Source: an uncultured Bacteroidota bacterium
GTDB lineage: Bacteria; Bacteroidota; Bacteroidia; Chitinophagales; Chitinophagaceae
Direction of reading: 5' to 3'
DNA: 42,767 bases
Assembly: GCA_903904855.1 (NCBI GenBank)
Contig: CAIVEH010000133.1
Location: 1-42,767 of the forward strand
Below, piece by piece: positions 27,109 through 34,920 of the stretch. Both the position numbers and the translations under genes were made by a program. Each line of letters starts with the position of its first letter. Position 1 is the stretch's first letter. Under the pieces are notes generated by a model. It was not told the DNA's origin, ran no database searches, and saw only the letters and a program-made list of their open reading frames with translations.

Positions 27109-27663
27109 TTACTGGGCTAAAAAGCCCAGTATAAGGAATACACATGCCAGCGCTGCCAGAGACATACTCAAATACCACATAAATTTCTTGCGGGTAACAA
27201 TTGCTATGGCTGATATTGCTATAGCAACCTGGAAAATGGTTACTGCCCTCGAAAAAACAATATGTTCGTGCATATGCTCTTCTGAGCTTTTCTCGGATGA
27301 TTCGGCATCAGCTTTTATATCAGCTTTATCTTTTTCGAGTGAAGCTTTTTTCAGGGTATTCTCGGGCGGCACCGGTTGACCCATTGCTGTGAGCAACTGG
27401 ATGGTATTGGATGCCATATCGCTTTTAATACTTTTTGCCTGGTAAAATGCCCATTTATCCGATGCTTTGATCTGCTCGAGCATGCCTTCATTGGCATGAT
27501 GACCAGCCATCATACCTGCAATAGCCGCCAACACAGCTACAAATGCCGTAGTGAGGGCAACAGAGGTAGTCCATCGTTCCCGTTTTTCTTCTGCTTCTTC
27601 TTTTTCCTCAAGGGCTTCGATGGTTTCCTTCAGCTTTTCGGTTGGGTCTTCTATTTCTACCAT
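27109..27663 (-). CDS. DUF4337 domain-containing membrane protein
   Basis: The 184-residue protein has an acidic/basic coiled N-terminus (TEKLKETIEALEEKEEAEEK, about residues 8-27), then a membrane helix near residues 33-50 (TSVALTTAFVAVLAAIAGMM). A soluble middle contains KWAFYQAKSIKSDM, which is typical of DUF4337, and two C-terminal helices end in FLILGFLAQ. The family has no known function. It is convergent with ridA, and its stop codon lies inside the shared hairpin terminator. There is no near neighbour upstream, so it is probably transcribed alone. Confidence 0.85.
   Translation of the reverse strand: MVEIEDPTEKLKETIEALEEKEEAEEKRERWTTSVALTTAFVAVLAAIAGMMAGHHANEGMLEQIKASDKWAFYQAKSIKSDMASNTIQLLTAMGQPVPPENTLKKASLEKDKADIKADAESSEKSSEEHMHEHIVFSRAVTIFQVAIAISAIAIVTRKKFMWYLSMSLAALACVFLILGFLAQ
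27110..27131. terminator. Bidirectional terminator hairpin between ridA and DUF4337
   Basis: A perfect 9-bp stem TACTGGGCT / AGCCCAGTA with an AAAA loop lies immediately after the ridA stop and overlaps the last codons of the DUF4337 gene on the other strand. It probably stops transcription from both sides. Confidence 0.65.
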
Positions 27664-27709
27664 GTAAATTGTTTCAGTTCAAATATACAAAAGCAAGGCA
27701 AGTATATTG

Positions 27710-27934
27710 TTATTTTGCTGACCAGGGTAAATAATTGGATTGAGATTTAACGTCAAAGCATAGAAAGGATAACACAAAGTTTTCAAAGATCTGGCTCAAC
27801 GATGTATATCTATACCCAGATGGTTTTATGGATTTAAGCTTCATTTTATCATTAATGATTGCCGAGAAATCATTTCCTATAAATCGATATTTTCCATTTC
27901 TTTCTTTCCTGCCTTTGATTTTTGTTGTATTCCT
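27710..27934 (-). pseudogene. Decayed gene remnant in the 27664-28083 gap
   Basis: On the minus strand a stop-to-stop frame of 74 codons reads as convincing protein, with ERNGKYRFIGNDFSAIINDK followed by LKSIKPSGYRYTSLSQIFEN. The only ATG is internal (27844), giving 44 residues. A neighbouring frame upstream is also protein-like (GWRCCVAPISAYTEGIQQKS), as if a frameshift had split one gene. I do not recognise the family. The remainder of the 420-bp gap shows nothing else. Confidence 0.35.
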
Positions 27935-28083
27935 TCAGTATAAGCACTTATTGGGGCAACACAACAACGCCAGCCTGTAGCCACACTATTTTTGAAAATC
28001 TGCACAAGAGTAAGTTAAATGGGCAATAGTAGAATATACCCAAATAGTTGGTAATATTTCAGTTTGATTTCAACAAACAGTTA

Positions 28084-28311
28084 TTATTGTATAGCTTGTT
28101 GGGCAATACATGTATCCCATCCATTTTGCGTTCTCAGGGTGTTGCATTTCGCTGCGGCATCAAGAAGTGAAATATTACCTTCCTGATAATCTTTCATAGT
28201 GTTGGTCGAGTTGGTTCTGCACCGGCAATAGCACGAACGAGGGCCGCAAGAAAAAAGGAGAACAGAGGTAGAAATTAGTGCTGTAAAAGATAAAATGCTT
28301 TTCAGTTTCAT
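28084..28311 (-). CDS. Small cysteine-rich lipoprotein
   Basis: The 75-residue product has a lipoprotein signal (MKLKSILSFTALISTSVLLF, lipobox FSC with Cys22) directly followed by a cysteine/arginine cluster (GPRSCYCRCR). Two further cysteines lie in AAKCNTLRTQNGWDTCI, which may form disulphides in the periplasm. No known family is recognised. A TAnnTTTG box lies about 18 bp upstream, which supports a real, independently transcribed gene. The short hydrophilic helix NISLLDAAAKCNTL could be an interaction surface; this is speculation. Confidence 0.65.
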   Translation of the reverse strand: MKLKSILSFTALISTSVLLFSCGPRSCYCRCRTNSTNTMKDYQEGNISLLDAAAKCNTLRTQNGWDTCIAQQAIQ

Positions 28312-28328
28312 AAAATGGTTTTAGAATT

Positions 28329-28336
28329 CAAATGTA
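28329..28336 (-). promoter_or_regulatory. Putative -7 box for the small lipoprotein
   Basis: On the minus strand this reads TACATTTG, a match to TAnnTTTG, about 17 bp before the ATG at 28311. No clear -33 element is seen. Confidence 0.35.
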
Positions 28337-28453
28337 ACAAATAAATCGTAATTGTAACTTGAGTTATTTCTTATCGCTGCTTTCTTATCTGGTTTTTCCT
28401 AATTATATTTTCATGATTATAAATCACTTCCGAAAGGCAACCCATTTACCTGC

Positions 28454-28473
28454 CAATAACCACATGGTTATTG
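28454..28473. repeat. Hairpin in the 28312-28761 gap
   Basis: An 8-bp stem CAATAACC / GGTTATTG encloses a 4-nt loop ACAT and is followed by AAAAA. It could end transcription on the minus strand after the DUF6048 operon, but lies almost 300 bp away. The surrounding 450-bp gap is AT-rich. Confidence 0.35.
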
Positions 28474-28605
28474 AAAAACCGCATATAAGCATGTAGAATT
28501 GAATAACGTGAATAATATGATGTAATTTGGTAATTACCGAGAACACTTAAGCCAGGCAATAACTCTTTCTGATTGTTTTTTTTCCGATCCACAATAAGCG
28601 TCTAA

Positions 28606-28824
28606 TTAAACATTACCGAAGTCAAAAAAACACCCTGATGAAATTGATTCCCTCGATTCTGTCCTCAAATTCTCTTTAAAAACCCAGATATCTGAGTACT
28701 TTCAAAAAATGAAGGAACTAATAACAGGTAGCCAAATAACAACCAACAAATTGATTTTATTTTATTTTCCGGTCACTTTGCTACATGGGGCAATAATCGA
28801 TTTTCTATTCCACCTTATGCAGTA
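28606..28824 (+). pseudogene. Protein-like open frame without a start, possible remnant
   Basis: A plus-strand open frame runs from a stop near 28606 to a TAG at 28824 and overlaps the 3' end of the DUF6048 gene on the other strand. Its intergenic part is protein-like (PDEIDSLDSVLKFSLKTQIS, then EYFQKMKELITGSQITTNK). The first ATG is at 28709. The family is unknown, and chance remains possible. Confidence 0.22.
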
Positions 28825-29529
28825 GCTGATGTAAAGGTTGAAATCGAAGGCAGTGTTTTTATCGCCCCTGCCATAGCCTGCTATGTATAGGGGAGAGAGG
28901 TCGCTGAATGATTTTCCGTTGAGCATTATTTTACCACGCAGGTTCCAGCCGGCTACAAAGTTTTTCCATGCAGCTACCCTCATACCCAGGGTCAGTTCTG
29001 TCCAGATGGCTGCAAAAGGTTTGCTATGGGGTAGATTCTGAGGTGGCGTATTGCCCCAAAGGCTGTCCAATATACTGAAAGAAGCCTGGCTGCGGTTGAT
29101 CTGTGCCGCTGCTACACGCAGGCCAAAGAGCATCATATCCCAGTCGCCGGGTCTGTCGCGGGCTAGCAGGGCTTTGTTGAAACCCAGCCTCACGAAGCCG
29201 TTTGAGGTGGTGTATTTAAGGTCTGTATAATTTACATTGGAGCCTCCCCAACCCAGTTCCATAGCGGCATAAAACTCATTGTGCAGGTAGTAATCGGCCT
29301 GGAACTCGAAAGAATGGCGGTCGCTGTAATACCAGTTTTGAACCGGGTGCACCACATCCACACCCAGGCACAGCTGGTGGCCTGAGCTGTCCTTTTTTTT
29401 AACCTTTGCTAAAGTGGTGGTATCGGTTGCCACTGTATCGGTCTGCGCCGATGCGGTAATTGCCAATGATACCATCAGCAGGCTAAAAATTGGGATGCAT
29501 ATATATCTGCAGATGCTTTGTTTTGACAT
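28762..29529 (-). CDS. DUF6048 family protein, predicted outer-membrane barrel
   Basis: The 255-residue product has a signal peptide (IFSLLMVSLAITASAQ) and then a beta-rich body with alternating aromatic residues (FEFQADYYLHNEFYAAMELG, GFVRLGFNKALL, FNLYISYCIRW). This fits the DUF6048 family found downstream of pheT in Bacteroidota. The WYYSDRHSFEFQADYYL segment and the repeated Gly/aromatic strands suggest a small outer-membrane beta-barrel. The function is unknown. Its start overlaps the end of the DUF6452 gene by 47 bp, implying translational coupling. It is the last gene of the pheT operon. Confidence 0.82.
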   Translation of the reverse strand: MSKQSICRYICIPIFSLLMVSLAITASAQTDTVATDTTTLAKVKKKDSSGHQLCLGVDVVHPVQNWYYSDRHSFEFQADYYLHNEFYAAMELGWGGSNVNYTDLKYTTSNGFVRLGFNKALLARDRPGDWDMMLFGLRVAAAQINRSQASFSILDSLWGNTPPQNLPHSKPFAAIWTELTLGMRVAAWKNFVAGWNLRGKIMLNGKSFSDLSPLYIAGYGRGDKNTAFDFNLYISYCIRWNRKSIIAPCSKVTGK

Positions 29530-30010
29530 TATTGGTTACGCTGGTATTGAGTATATGCAATGAGTCTATATTGTGATTAGTGGTATGTACCGAATCGAGT
29601 TTGTAAAAGTAGGTATAGCCGCAGGCATTGGAAAGGAACTTCAGGTTCCGCTCATAGAAGAAAGTCAGCGTATCGGAATTGTAGATGTGCTGATATTGTA
29701 TAGAGTCGGTAGTAAATGCCCACTGGCAAACCGTACTGTCGGGCGAAAGGGAAAGGGTAAATGTAGCCTGGCTTGGGTAAGTGGTGATCTGTTCGGTGGC
29801 ATTGCCAAGCACTATAGGAATGAATGTGGCCGCAGGTATTACAGTATCTGATGTAATGGAAGAGGTATCGGTAGAGAAATGAATAGTTTCCATTGTGAGT
29901 GTTGCGATCTTAGGTGTCATGCAAGGTTGCCGCTGCTGGGTACAGGATAACCAGAATAAGCCAATTAAGGCCAGCAACAAAACCGTACAGTATCGGGACA
30001 AATCAGTCAT
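29483..30010 (-). CDS. DUF6452 family lipoprotein
   Basis: The 175-residue protein begins with a hydrophobic signal and a cysteine at residue 23 (GLFWLSCTQQ), so it is probably a lipoprotein, although Trp in the lipobox is unusual. The mature part is beta-rich, with the family-typical pattern TFTLSLSPDSTVCQWAF and CGYTYFYKLDSVHTTNHNID. DUF6452 proteins sit next to DUF6048 in many Bacteroidota and are uncharacterised. This context makes a joint envelope function likely. The gene overlaps the coiled-coil gene by 8 bp and the DUF6048 gene by 47 bp. Confidence 0.82.
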   Translation of the reverse strand: MTDLSRYCTVLLLALIGLFWLSCTQQRQPCMTPKIATLTMETIHFSTDTSSITSDTVIPAATFIPIVLGNATEQITTYPSQATFTLSLSPDSTVCQWAFTTDSIQYQHIYNSDTLTFFYERNLKFLSNACGYTYFYKLDSVHTTNHNIDSLHILNTSVTNNVKTKHLQIYMHPNF

Positions 30011-30278
30011 TGAGGGTGTTCAGAATTTTATCTATCTCAGCAATCACCGAATCCAGCTGACGGCGCATATTTTCGTTTTCCTCACCACCCTCACCGGGGC
30101 GGCCGATATGCACGCTAACCATATCTTTTTCGAGCGAAGTCAGTTTCCTGCCCAGTTCATCGATTGATTTGGTCTGGGCAGTAACGGTTTCCCTGAGGCG
30201 TTTATTTTCGGCCTCGGTGGCTGCATGTTTTTTGAGCAGCAGGTCTAGTTTTTTACTAAGCAGGTCGAGCGCTTCCAT
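30003..30278 (-). CDS. Small coiled-coil protein downstream of pheT
   Basis: The 91-residue protein is almost entirely heptad-like helix (LLSKKLDLLLKKHAATEAEN, then KSIDELGRKLTSLEKDM), broken by a short glycine-rich stretch GRPGEGGEEN before a second helix. It has no signal peptide. Small coiled-coil proteins in this position, after pheT, are seen in Bacteroidota and have been linked by context to cell-division factors of the ZapA/ZapB kind, but zapA is not present here. Its ATG shares a base with the pheT stop (TAATG), and its end overlaps the DUF6452 start. Translation is probably coupled. Confidence 0.7.
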   Translation of the reverse strand: MEALDLLSKKLDLLLKKHAATEAENKRLRETVTAQTKSIDELGRKLTSLEKDMVSVHIGRPGEGGEENENMRRQLDSVIAEIDKILNTLND

Positions 30279-32683
30279 TATTCCCTTATTTGAGCATTGA
30301 GTTTATTTTTATAAACGTCCATTAGTTTCTTCATCAGTTGCTCGGTCTCTGTATCGGTCAAAGTACGGTCGTTCAACTGAAAGGTATAACTTAAAGCGTA
30401 AGATTTCTTGCCTTTGCCCAGTTTTTCGCTTTCAAATACATCGAAGAGGCCAAAAGACTGCAGGCTATCGAGGCGCAACTGCTCGGTGGTGTCCTGCACC
30501 TGTTTCCAGGTAATCTCCTTATCTATCACAAGGGCAATGTCGCGGTTAACGGCAGGGTATTTAGGCACCTCTTTATAGCTGATCTTAGCGGCAGCAGCGG
30601 CTTTCATCCACACATCCCAATGTATTTCTGCAAAGCATACTTCATGCCTGATGTCGAATTCTGCCAGCCTTGAATTTGTTATCTGCCGGGCCGTACACAA
30701 TACCTGGTTCTTCCATTTCCAAAATATTTCGCCTCCAGCCTGTTCATTATAAACTACAGTAACGTTGCGGATGCCGCTATATTGCAACAGATTTGTTAGA
30801 ATGCCCTTAAGGTGGAAAATACCCGCCTGTACGGCCTTCTGGTTCCAGTTCAGATGGTTGATATCTCCGGTTATCCAGATACCGAGGCGGGCCTCCTGGA
30901 TATATTTGCCATCGTGTTGCGTATATACATTCCCGTACTCAAACAGGCTCAGGTCCTGACTTTTGCGGTTGCAGTTGTATTGAATCACTTCCAGTCCACC
31001 CTCCATCAGCGACGGGCGCATCACATCCAGCTCGCTGCTGAGGCTGTTGATCATTTTTACCAGGTCGGTGCGATCAGGATAATATTTACTGTTGACTATA
31101 GAGTTGGCCACAATCTCCTGCAGGCCCATACCACAGAGCAGTTCAGCAATACGGTTACGGTCGGCACGATCGTTGGCCAATGGCTTTGTGAGTGCTATAT
31201 TCAGCTTGGCTGGTATCTGGATATTATCCAGCCCGTCTATGCGCAGAATCTCCTCCACAATATCAGCAGGCTGCGAAACATCGGTTTTATTGGATGGTAC
31301 TTTAAGGGTCAGGCCTTCGGGGGTTTCATGTAATATTTCAAAACCGGAAGCAGTCAGTATTTCCTGAATGGCAAGATGCGTATATGCTTTACCACTCAGT
31401 TTGTGAATGTAGTTGTAGGTAACACTTACAGTAGTGGCCTGAAGTGGGGCAGGATAAACATCTGATATGCCAGAGGCAATTGTACCACTTGCAAGCTCAA
31501 TAATCAATGCTGCAGCGCGCTTTAGTGCAGGAATCACATTGTTGATATCAACCCCTTTTTCGAAATGAGTAGCTGCATCAGTACGCAAACCCAGCCGCAA
31601 CGAGGTGCGGCGGATGTGTTTAGGATCGAAGTAGGCGCTTTCTAGGAATACGTTGGTTGTAGTCTCAGTGATGCCACTATGCAGGCCACCGAATACACCA
31701 CCAATTGCCAAAGCACCTTCTGCATCGCAGATCATCAGGTCGGAGGCAACAAGCTTCCTTTCCTTTTCATCCAGACCGATAAAGGTTGTTCCATCTGGCA
31801 GGAAGCGCACATTGATAGCACTCCCTTCTATTTTATCAGCATCAAATGCATGAAGGGGCTGGCCGGATTCATGCAGCACATAGTTGGTAATATCTACAAT
31901 ATTATTGATACTGCGAACTCCAATGGTCTGCAATCGTGTCTTCAACCATTCCGGTGAAGGACCAATTTTCACATTGGCAATGCTGATACCCGAGTAGCGA
32001 GGACAAGCATCAGGAGCCTCAATGGATACATTGATTAAAGCAGCGCCTTCAGTTTTTATATCAGCCTGTGGTAATACCACGGCATATTTGCCTCCTTTGT
32101 GATGAGCCAGATAGGCACACACATCGCGGGCCACGCCTATATGGCTGTTGGCATCCGAGCGGTTGGGGGTGAGGCCGATATGGATAGCAAAATCTGTTTC
32201 GGGAATATTGAAATAGACTTTGGCAAGCGTTCCGGGAATAGCTTCATGAGGCAAAATCATAATTCCATCATGGCTTTTACCCAAGCCAATTTCGTCTTCA
32301 GCACATATCATGCCGTTGCTTTCCTCGCCCCGGATTTTAGCCTTTTTTATCAGGAATGTCTCCCCATCAGAGGGGTGAACAGTTGCGCCAACAGGCGCTA
32401 CCACTACCTTCTGGCCAGCTGCCACATTAGGTGCACCACATACTATCTGCAGTATTTCGGGGCCACCAAGACTCACAGTTGTTACGCTGAGTTTGTCGGC
32501 ATTTGGATGTTTTGCGCAGCTAAGCACTTCGCCTATAACCAGCCCTGCAAGGCCACCGGCAATGCTTTCGGCGGGCTCCACAGCCTCCACTTCGAGGCCA
32601 ATTGAGGTGAGTATATTGCTCAATTCATTTACGGGCACGGGTTCCGGCAGATATTGCATCAGCCATTGATAAGAAACGATCAT
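30278..32683 (-). CDS. pheT: Phenylalanine--tRNA ligase beta subunit
   Basis: The 801-residue product is the beta chain of the alpha2beta2 phenylalanyl-tRNA synthetase. I start it at 32683 (MIVSYQWLMQYLPEPVPVNE), the family-typical N-terminus. Domains in order are the N-terminal domain, an OB-fold tRNA-binding domain (LVIGEVLSCAKHPNADKLSV), the B3/B4 editing module (about residues 205-380), the B5 domain (PSNKTDVSQPADIVEEILRI), the catalytic-like core, and the C-terminal ferredoxin-fold anticodon-binding domain (KYPAVNRDIALVID). The length is normal. pheS is not adjacent. It leads a four-gene cluster with coiled-coil, DUF6452 and DUF6048 genes, all overlapping. A -7 box lies 20 bp upstream. 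Confidence 0.96.
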   Translation of the reverse strand: MIVSYQWLMQYLPEPVPVNELSNILTSIGLEVEAVEPAESIAGGLAGLVIGEVLSCAKHPNADKLSVTTVSLGGPEILQIVCGAPNVAAGQKVVVAPVGATVHPSDGETFLIKKAKIRGEESNGMICAEDEIGLGKSHDGIMILPHEAIPGTLAKVYFNIPETDFAIHIGLTPNRSDANSHIGVARDVCAYLAHHKGGKYAVVLPQADIKTEGAALINVSIEAPDACPRYSGISIANVKIGPSPEWLKTRLQTIGVRSINNIVDITNYVLHESGQPLHAFDADKIEGSAINVRFLPDGTTFIGLDEKERKLVASDLMICDAEGALAIGGVFGGLHSGITETTTNVFLESAYFDPKHIRRTSLRLGLRTDAATHFEKGVDINNVIPALKRAAALIIELASGTIASGISDVYPAPLQATTVSVTYNYIHKLSGKAYTHLAIQEILTASGFEILHETPEGLTLKVPSNKTDVSQPADIVEEILRIDGLDNIQIPAKLNIALTKPLANDRADRNRIAELLCGMGLQEIVANSIVNSKYYPDRTDLVKMINSLSSELDVMRPSLMEGGLEVIQYNCNRKSQDLSLFEYGNVYTQHDGKYIQEARLGIWITGDINHLNWNQKAVQAGIFHLKGILTNLLQYSGIRNVTVVYNEQAGGEIFWKWKNQVLCTARQITNSRLAEFDIRHEVCFAEIHWDVWMKAAAAAKISYKEVPKYPAVNRDIALVIDKEITWKQVQDTTEQLRLDSLQSFGLFDVFESEKLGKGKKSYALSYTFQLNDRTLTDTETEQLMKKLMDVYKNKLNAQIRE

Positions 32684-32702
32684 TTCAGAAACTAAATTTC
32701 CG

Positions 32703-32710
32703 CAAAGGTA
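32703..32710 (-). promoter_or_regulatory. Putative -7 box for pheT
   Basis: On the minus strand this reads TACCTTTG, a full TAnnTTTG match, 19 bp before the ATG at 32683. The nearest TTG is only 14 bp upstream, shorter than the usual spacing. It supports the downstream start choice for pheT. Confidence 0.45.
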
Positions 32711-32737
32711 AGTCCATATGATAGCAAAAAAGAGCAT

Positions 32738-33090
32738 CGGAAAAAAACCATTAACAAAACCATTTTTGCACTTAACAATATGTATAAGGTGTTAATTGTT
32801 GTTGGTAACTTAAATACTTTGGGGAAAACCCCTCCTTTTGCCGAACTTTATGTGGACAAGGTGTGTAAAAGGCGTTTATAAAGGGCTTAAAATTTTATAA
32901 CTCAAAACCCTTTGCAGGAACAAAATTCCCGTTTACATTCGCTCCCCCCTCCCTGCTTTTTAACCTTCGATTAATGTTGGCTTAACGTTACGGAAACATT
33001 GAAATAATGACCGTAAAAGAGCGGAAATGGGATAAAAAGTGCAGATGAGGAACGAAACGGAATTTAAAAATATTATATAAAAAATTGGAA
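32738..33090. other. Intergenic region between pheT and dnaB, no gene seen
   Basis: This AT-rich stretch holds the divergent upstream regions of pheT and dnaB. A small GGGGAAAACCCC palindrome with a 4-bp stem lies at 32821-32832. I see no credible ORF, tRNA or riboswitch. A single one-mismatch match to a reversed DnaA box (TGTGGACAA) occurs near 32850, which is not evidence of an origin. Confidence 0.5.
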
Positions 33091-34800
33091 ATGGCGGTAA
33101 ATATTAAAAAAGATTTTGGAAGTGTAAGGAGTCGTAAACCAGACCTCACAACGCTGGTTTATGGCAAAGTGCCTCCCCAGGCACCCGAACTGGAAGAGGC
33201 TGTGCTGGGTGCATCTATGCTGGAAAAAGATACGTTTGCACAAGTATTGGAAATAATACAAAGTGAAGATTGTTTTTATGTAGATGCGCACCAGAAGATA
33301 TATTCGGCTATGCGCAGGCTGTTTGATAAAGGAACACCAGTTGACCTGCTGACGATAACTGAAGAGCTGAGGAAGACCAATGAACTGGAAATAGTAGGCG
33401 GCGCATACTACCTGACCCGGCTGACGATGAGCGTGTTATCGAGCGCACACGTTGAGGCTCATGCCAGGATAGTGATGGAGAAATTCATTCAGAGGGAACT
33501 GATCCGCATCAGCGGCTCAGTGATTAGTGATGCTTATGAAGACAGCACAGATGTATTTGATCTGCTGGATAAAGCAGAATCCGGACTGTATGAAATTACC
33601 GATAAACATCTGCGCAAAAACTTCAGGAGCCTGCAGGATGTATTGGTGAAAACCATGAATGAGATTGATGAAAACCGTAATAAAACTGATGATATAACCG
33701 GGGTTCCATCGGGCTTTGCCAGCCTTGACAGGCTTACGGCAGGATGGCAAAAGACAGATCTGATCATACTTGCAGCACGCCCGTCTGTGGGTAAAACAGC
33801 ATTTGCACTGAATCTGGCTATGAATGCGGCCATGAACCCCGGCAAGCAATTTCCGGTGGCTATTTTTTCATTGGAAATGGGTGCGGGGCAGATTGTGAAA
33901 AGGATGCTGAGCGCGGTGAGCGAGGTGCATATGGAGGCTATCACCAGGGGTAAAATGGCCGAGCATGAGTTTGTGCAGATGACCCAGCGGATGGTGAAAC
34001 TGTCGCAGGCCAAAATATACCTTGATGACCAGGCAGCGCTGAACATATTTGAGCTTCGCGCAAAGGCCAGAAGGCTGAAGCAGAAGCACGATATCCAGAT
34101 GATACTGATTGACTACCTGCAGCTGATGCAGGCCAGTGTGGAAAAGGGCGGCAACAGGGAGCAGGAAATCAGCAAAATAAGCCGCGACCTTAAAGCGCTG
34201 GCTAAAGAGCTGGAAGTGCCTATTATTGCCCTTTCTCAGCTTAACCGTTCGGTAGAAACCAGGAAAGAATCGAAGATACCCCAGCTGAGCGATCTGCGTG
34301 AATCGGGAGCGATAGAGCAGGATGCCGACCTGGTAATGTTCCTTTACAGGCCGGAGTATCATGGTATCAATAATGACGCCATGGGCGAGACCATAGAAGG
34401 CGAAACCCAGATACATATAGCCAAGCACCGTAACGGCAGCACTGGCATGGAAAAGGTGCGTTTTATAAAAGAATACCAGAAATTTGTGGATATGGAAGAT
34501 AACCGCTTCGACAGCGGAGGTGGGAACTTCAATTCAGGCGGTAGCGGTGGAGGCAACTTTAATCCTGGCGGCGCTGGTGGTTTTAACCCTGCAACACCGG
34601 CCGGCGGACAAAAAGATAACCCAATGGCAGGCATACGCAGAGATCCAAGCGAATTTGCAGGTTCCAAGCTGTTTATTCCTCAGGGTGGTTTCCAAACGAG
34701 GCCATCTAAGGTTAATGACGTAAACTGGGATGATGAGGATATGGGACCTGGTACTTCGTTTAAGAAGAATGTTCATCCGGATGAAGATGCTCCTTTCTAG
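33091..34800 (+). CDS. dnaB: Replicative DNA helicase
   Basis: The 569-residue product is DnaB, the hexameric 5'-3' helicase that unwinds the replication fork. I use the ATG at 33091 (MAVNIKKDFGS); an in-frame TTG sits two codons earlier. The N-terminal DnaG-interaction domain starts with PPQAPELEEAVLGASML. The RecA-like C-terminal domain has the Walker A ARPSVGKT (229-236), Walker B ILIDYLQLM, and the conserved LSQLNRSVE and SDLRESGAIEQDADLV motifs. There is no intein. After about residue 470 it carries a Gly/Asn/Phe-rich tail (FNSGGSGGGNFNPGG) and an acidic end, longer than in E. coli DnaB (471 residues) but common in Bacteroidota. It converges on the T9SS propeller gene. Confidence 0.96.
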   Translation: MAVNIKKDFGSVRSRKPDLTTLVYGKVPPQAPELEEAVLGASMLEKDTFAQVLEIIQSEDCFYVDAHQKIYSAMRRLFDKGTPVDLLTITEELRKTNELEIVGGAYYLTRLTMSVLSSAHVEAHARIVMEKFIQRELIRISGSVISDAYEDSTDVFDLLDKAESGLYEITDKHLRKNFRSLQDVLVKTMNEIDENRNKTDDITGVPSGFASLDRLTAGWQKTDLIILAARPSVGKTAFALNLAMNAAMNPGKQFPVAIFSLEMGAGQIVKRMLSAVSEVHMEAITRGKMAEHEFVQMTQRMVKLSQAKIYLDDQAALNIFELRAKARRLKQKHDIQMILIDYLQLMQASVEKGGNREQEISKISRDLKALAKELEVPIIALSQLNRSVETRKESKIPQLSDLRESGAIEQDADLVMFLYRPEYHGINNDAMGETIEGETQIHIAKHRNGSTGMEKVRFIKEYQKFVDMEDNRFDSGGGNFNSGGSGGGNFNPGGAGGFNPATPAGGQKDNPMAGIRRDPSEFAGSKLFIPQGGFQTRPSKVNDVNWDDEDMGPGTSFKKNVHPDEDAPF

Positions 34801-34862
34801 GGATTTGGGATTGGAAGTTTGGAATTGGCAAAGGAGATTAATAGGTATCATTATAAATGCAT

Positions 34863-34889
34863 AGGCCACCAGCGCAATGTTGGTGGCCT
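34863..34889. terminator. Hairpin between dnaB and the T9SS propeller gene
   Basis: A perfect 9-bp stem AGGCCACCA / TGGTGGCCT with a 9-nt loop lies between two convergent genes. No clear T tract follows. A bidirectional terminator role is likely. Confidence 0.6.
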
Positions 34890-34920
34890 GATTTGCAAAT
34901 CCAATTCTTATATTTAAGTC

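Noticed and set aside
32840-32870. Possible DnaA box (TGTGGACAA) near dnaB
   Set aside because: It is a single site with one mismatch and no cluster or other origin features, so it is likely chance.
33091-34800. Intein or mobile insertion in dnaB
   Set aside because: The RecA core is uninterrupted, with all motifs in normal order and spacing.
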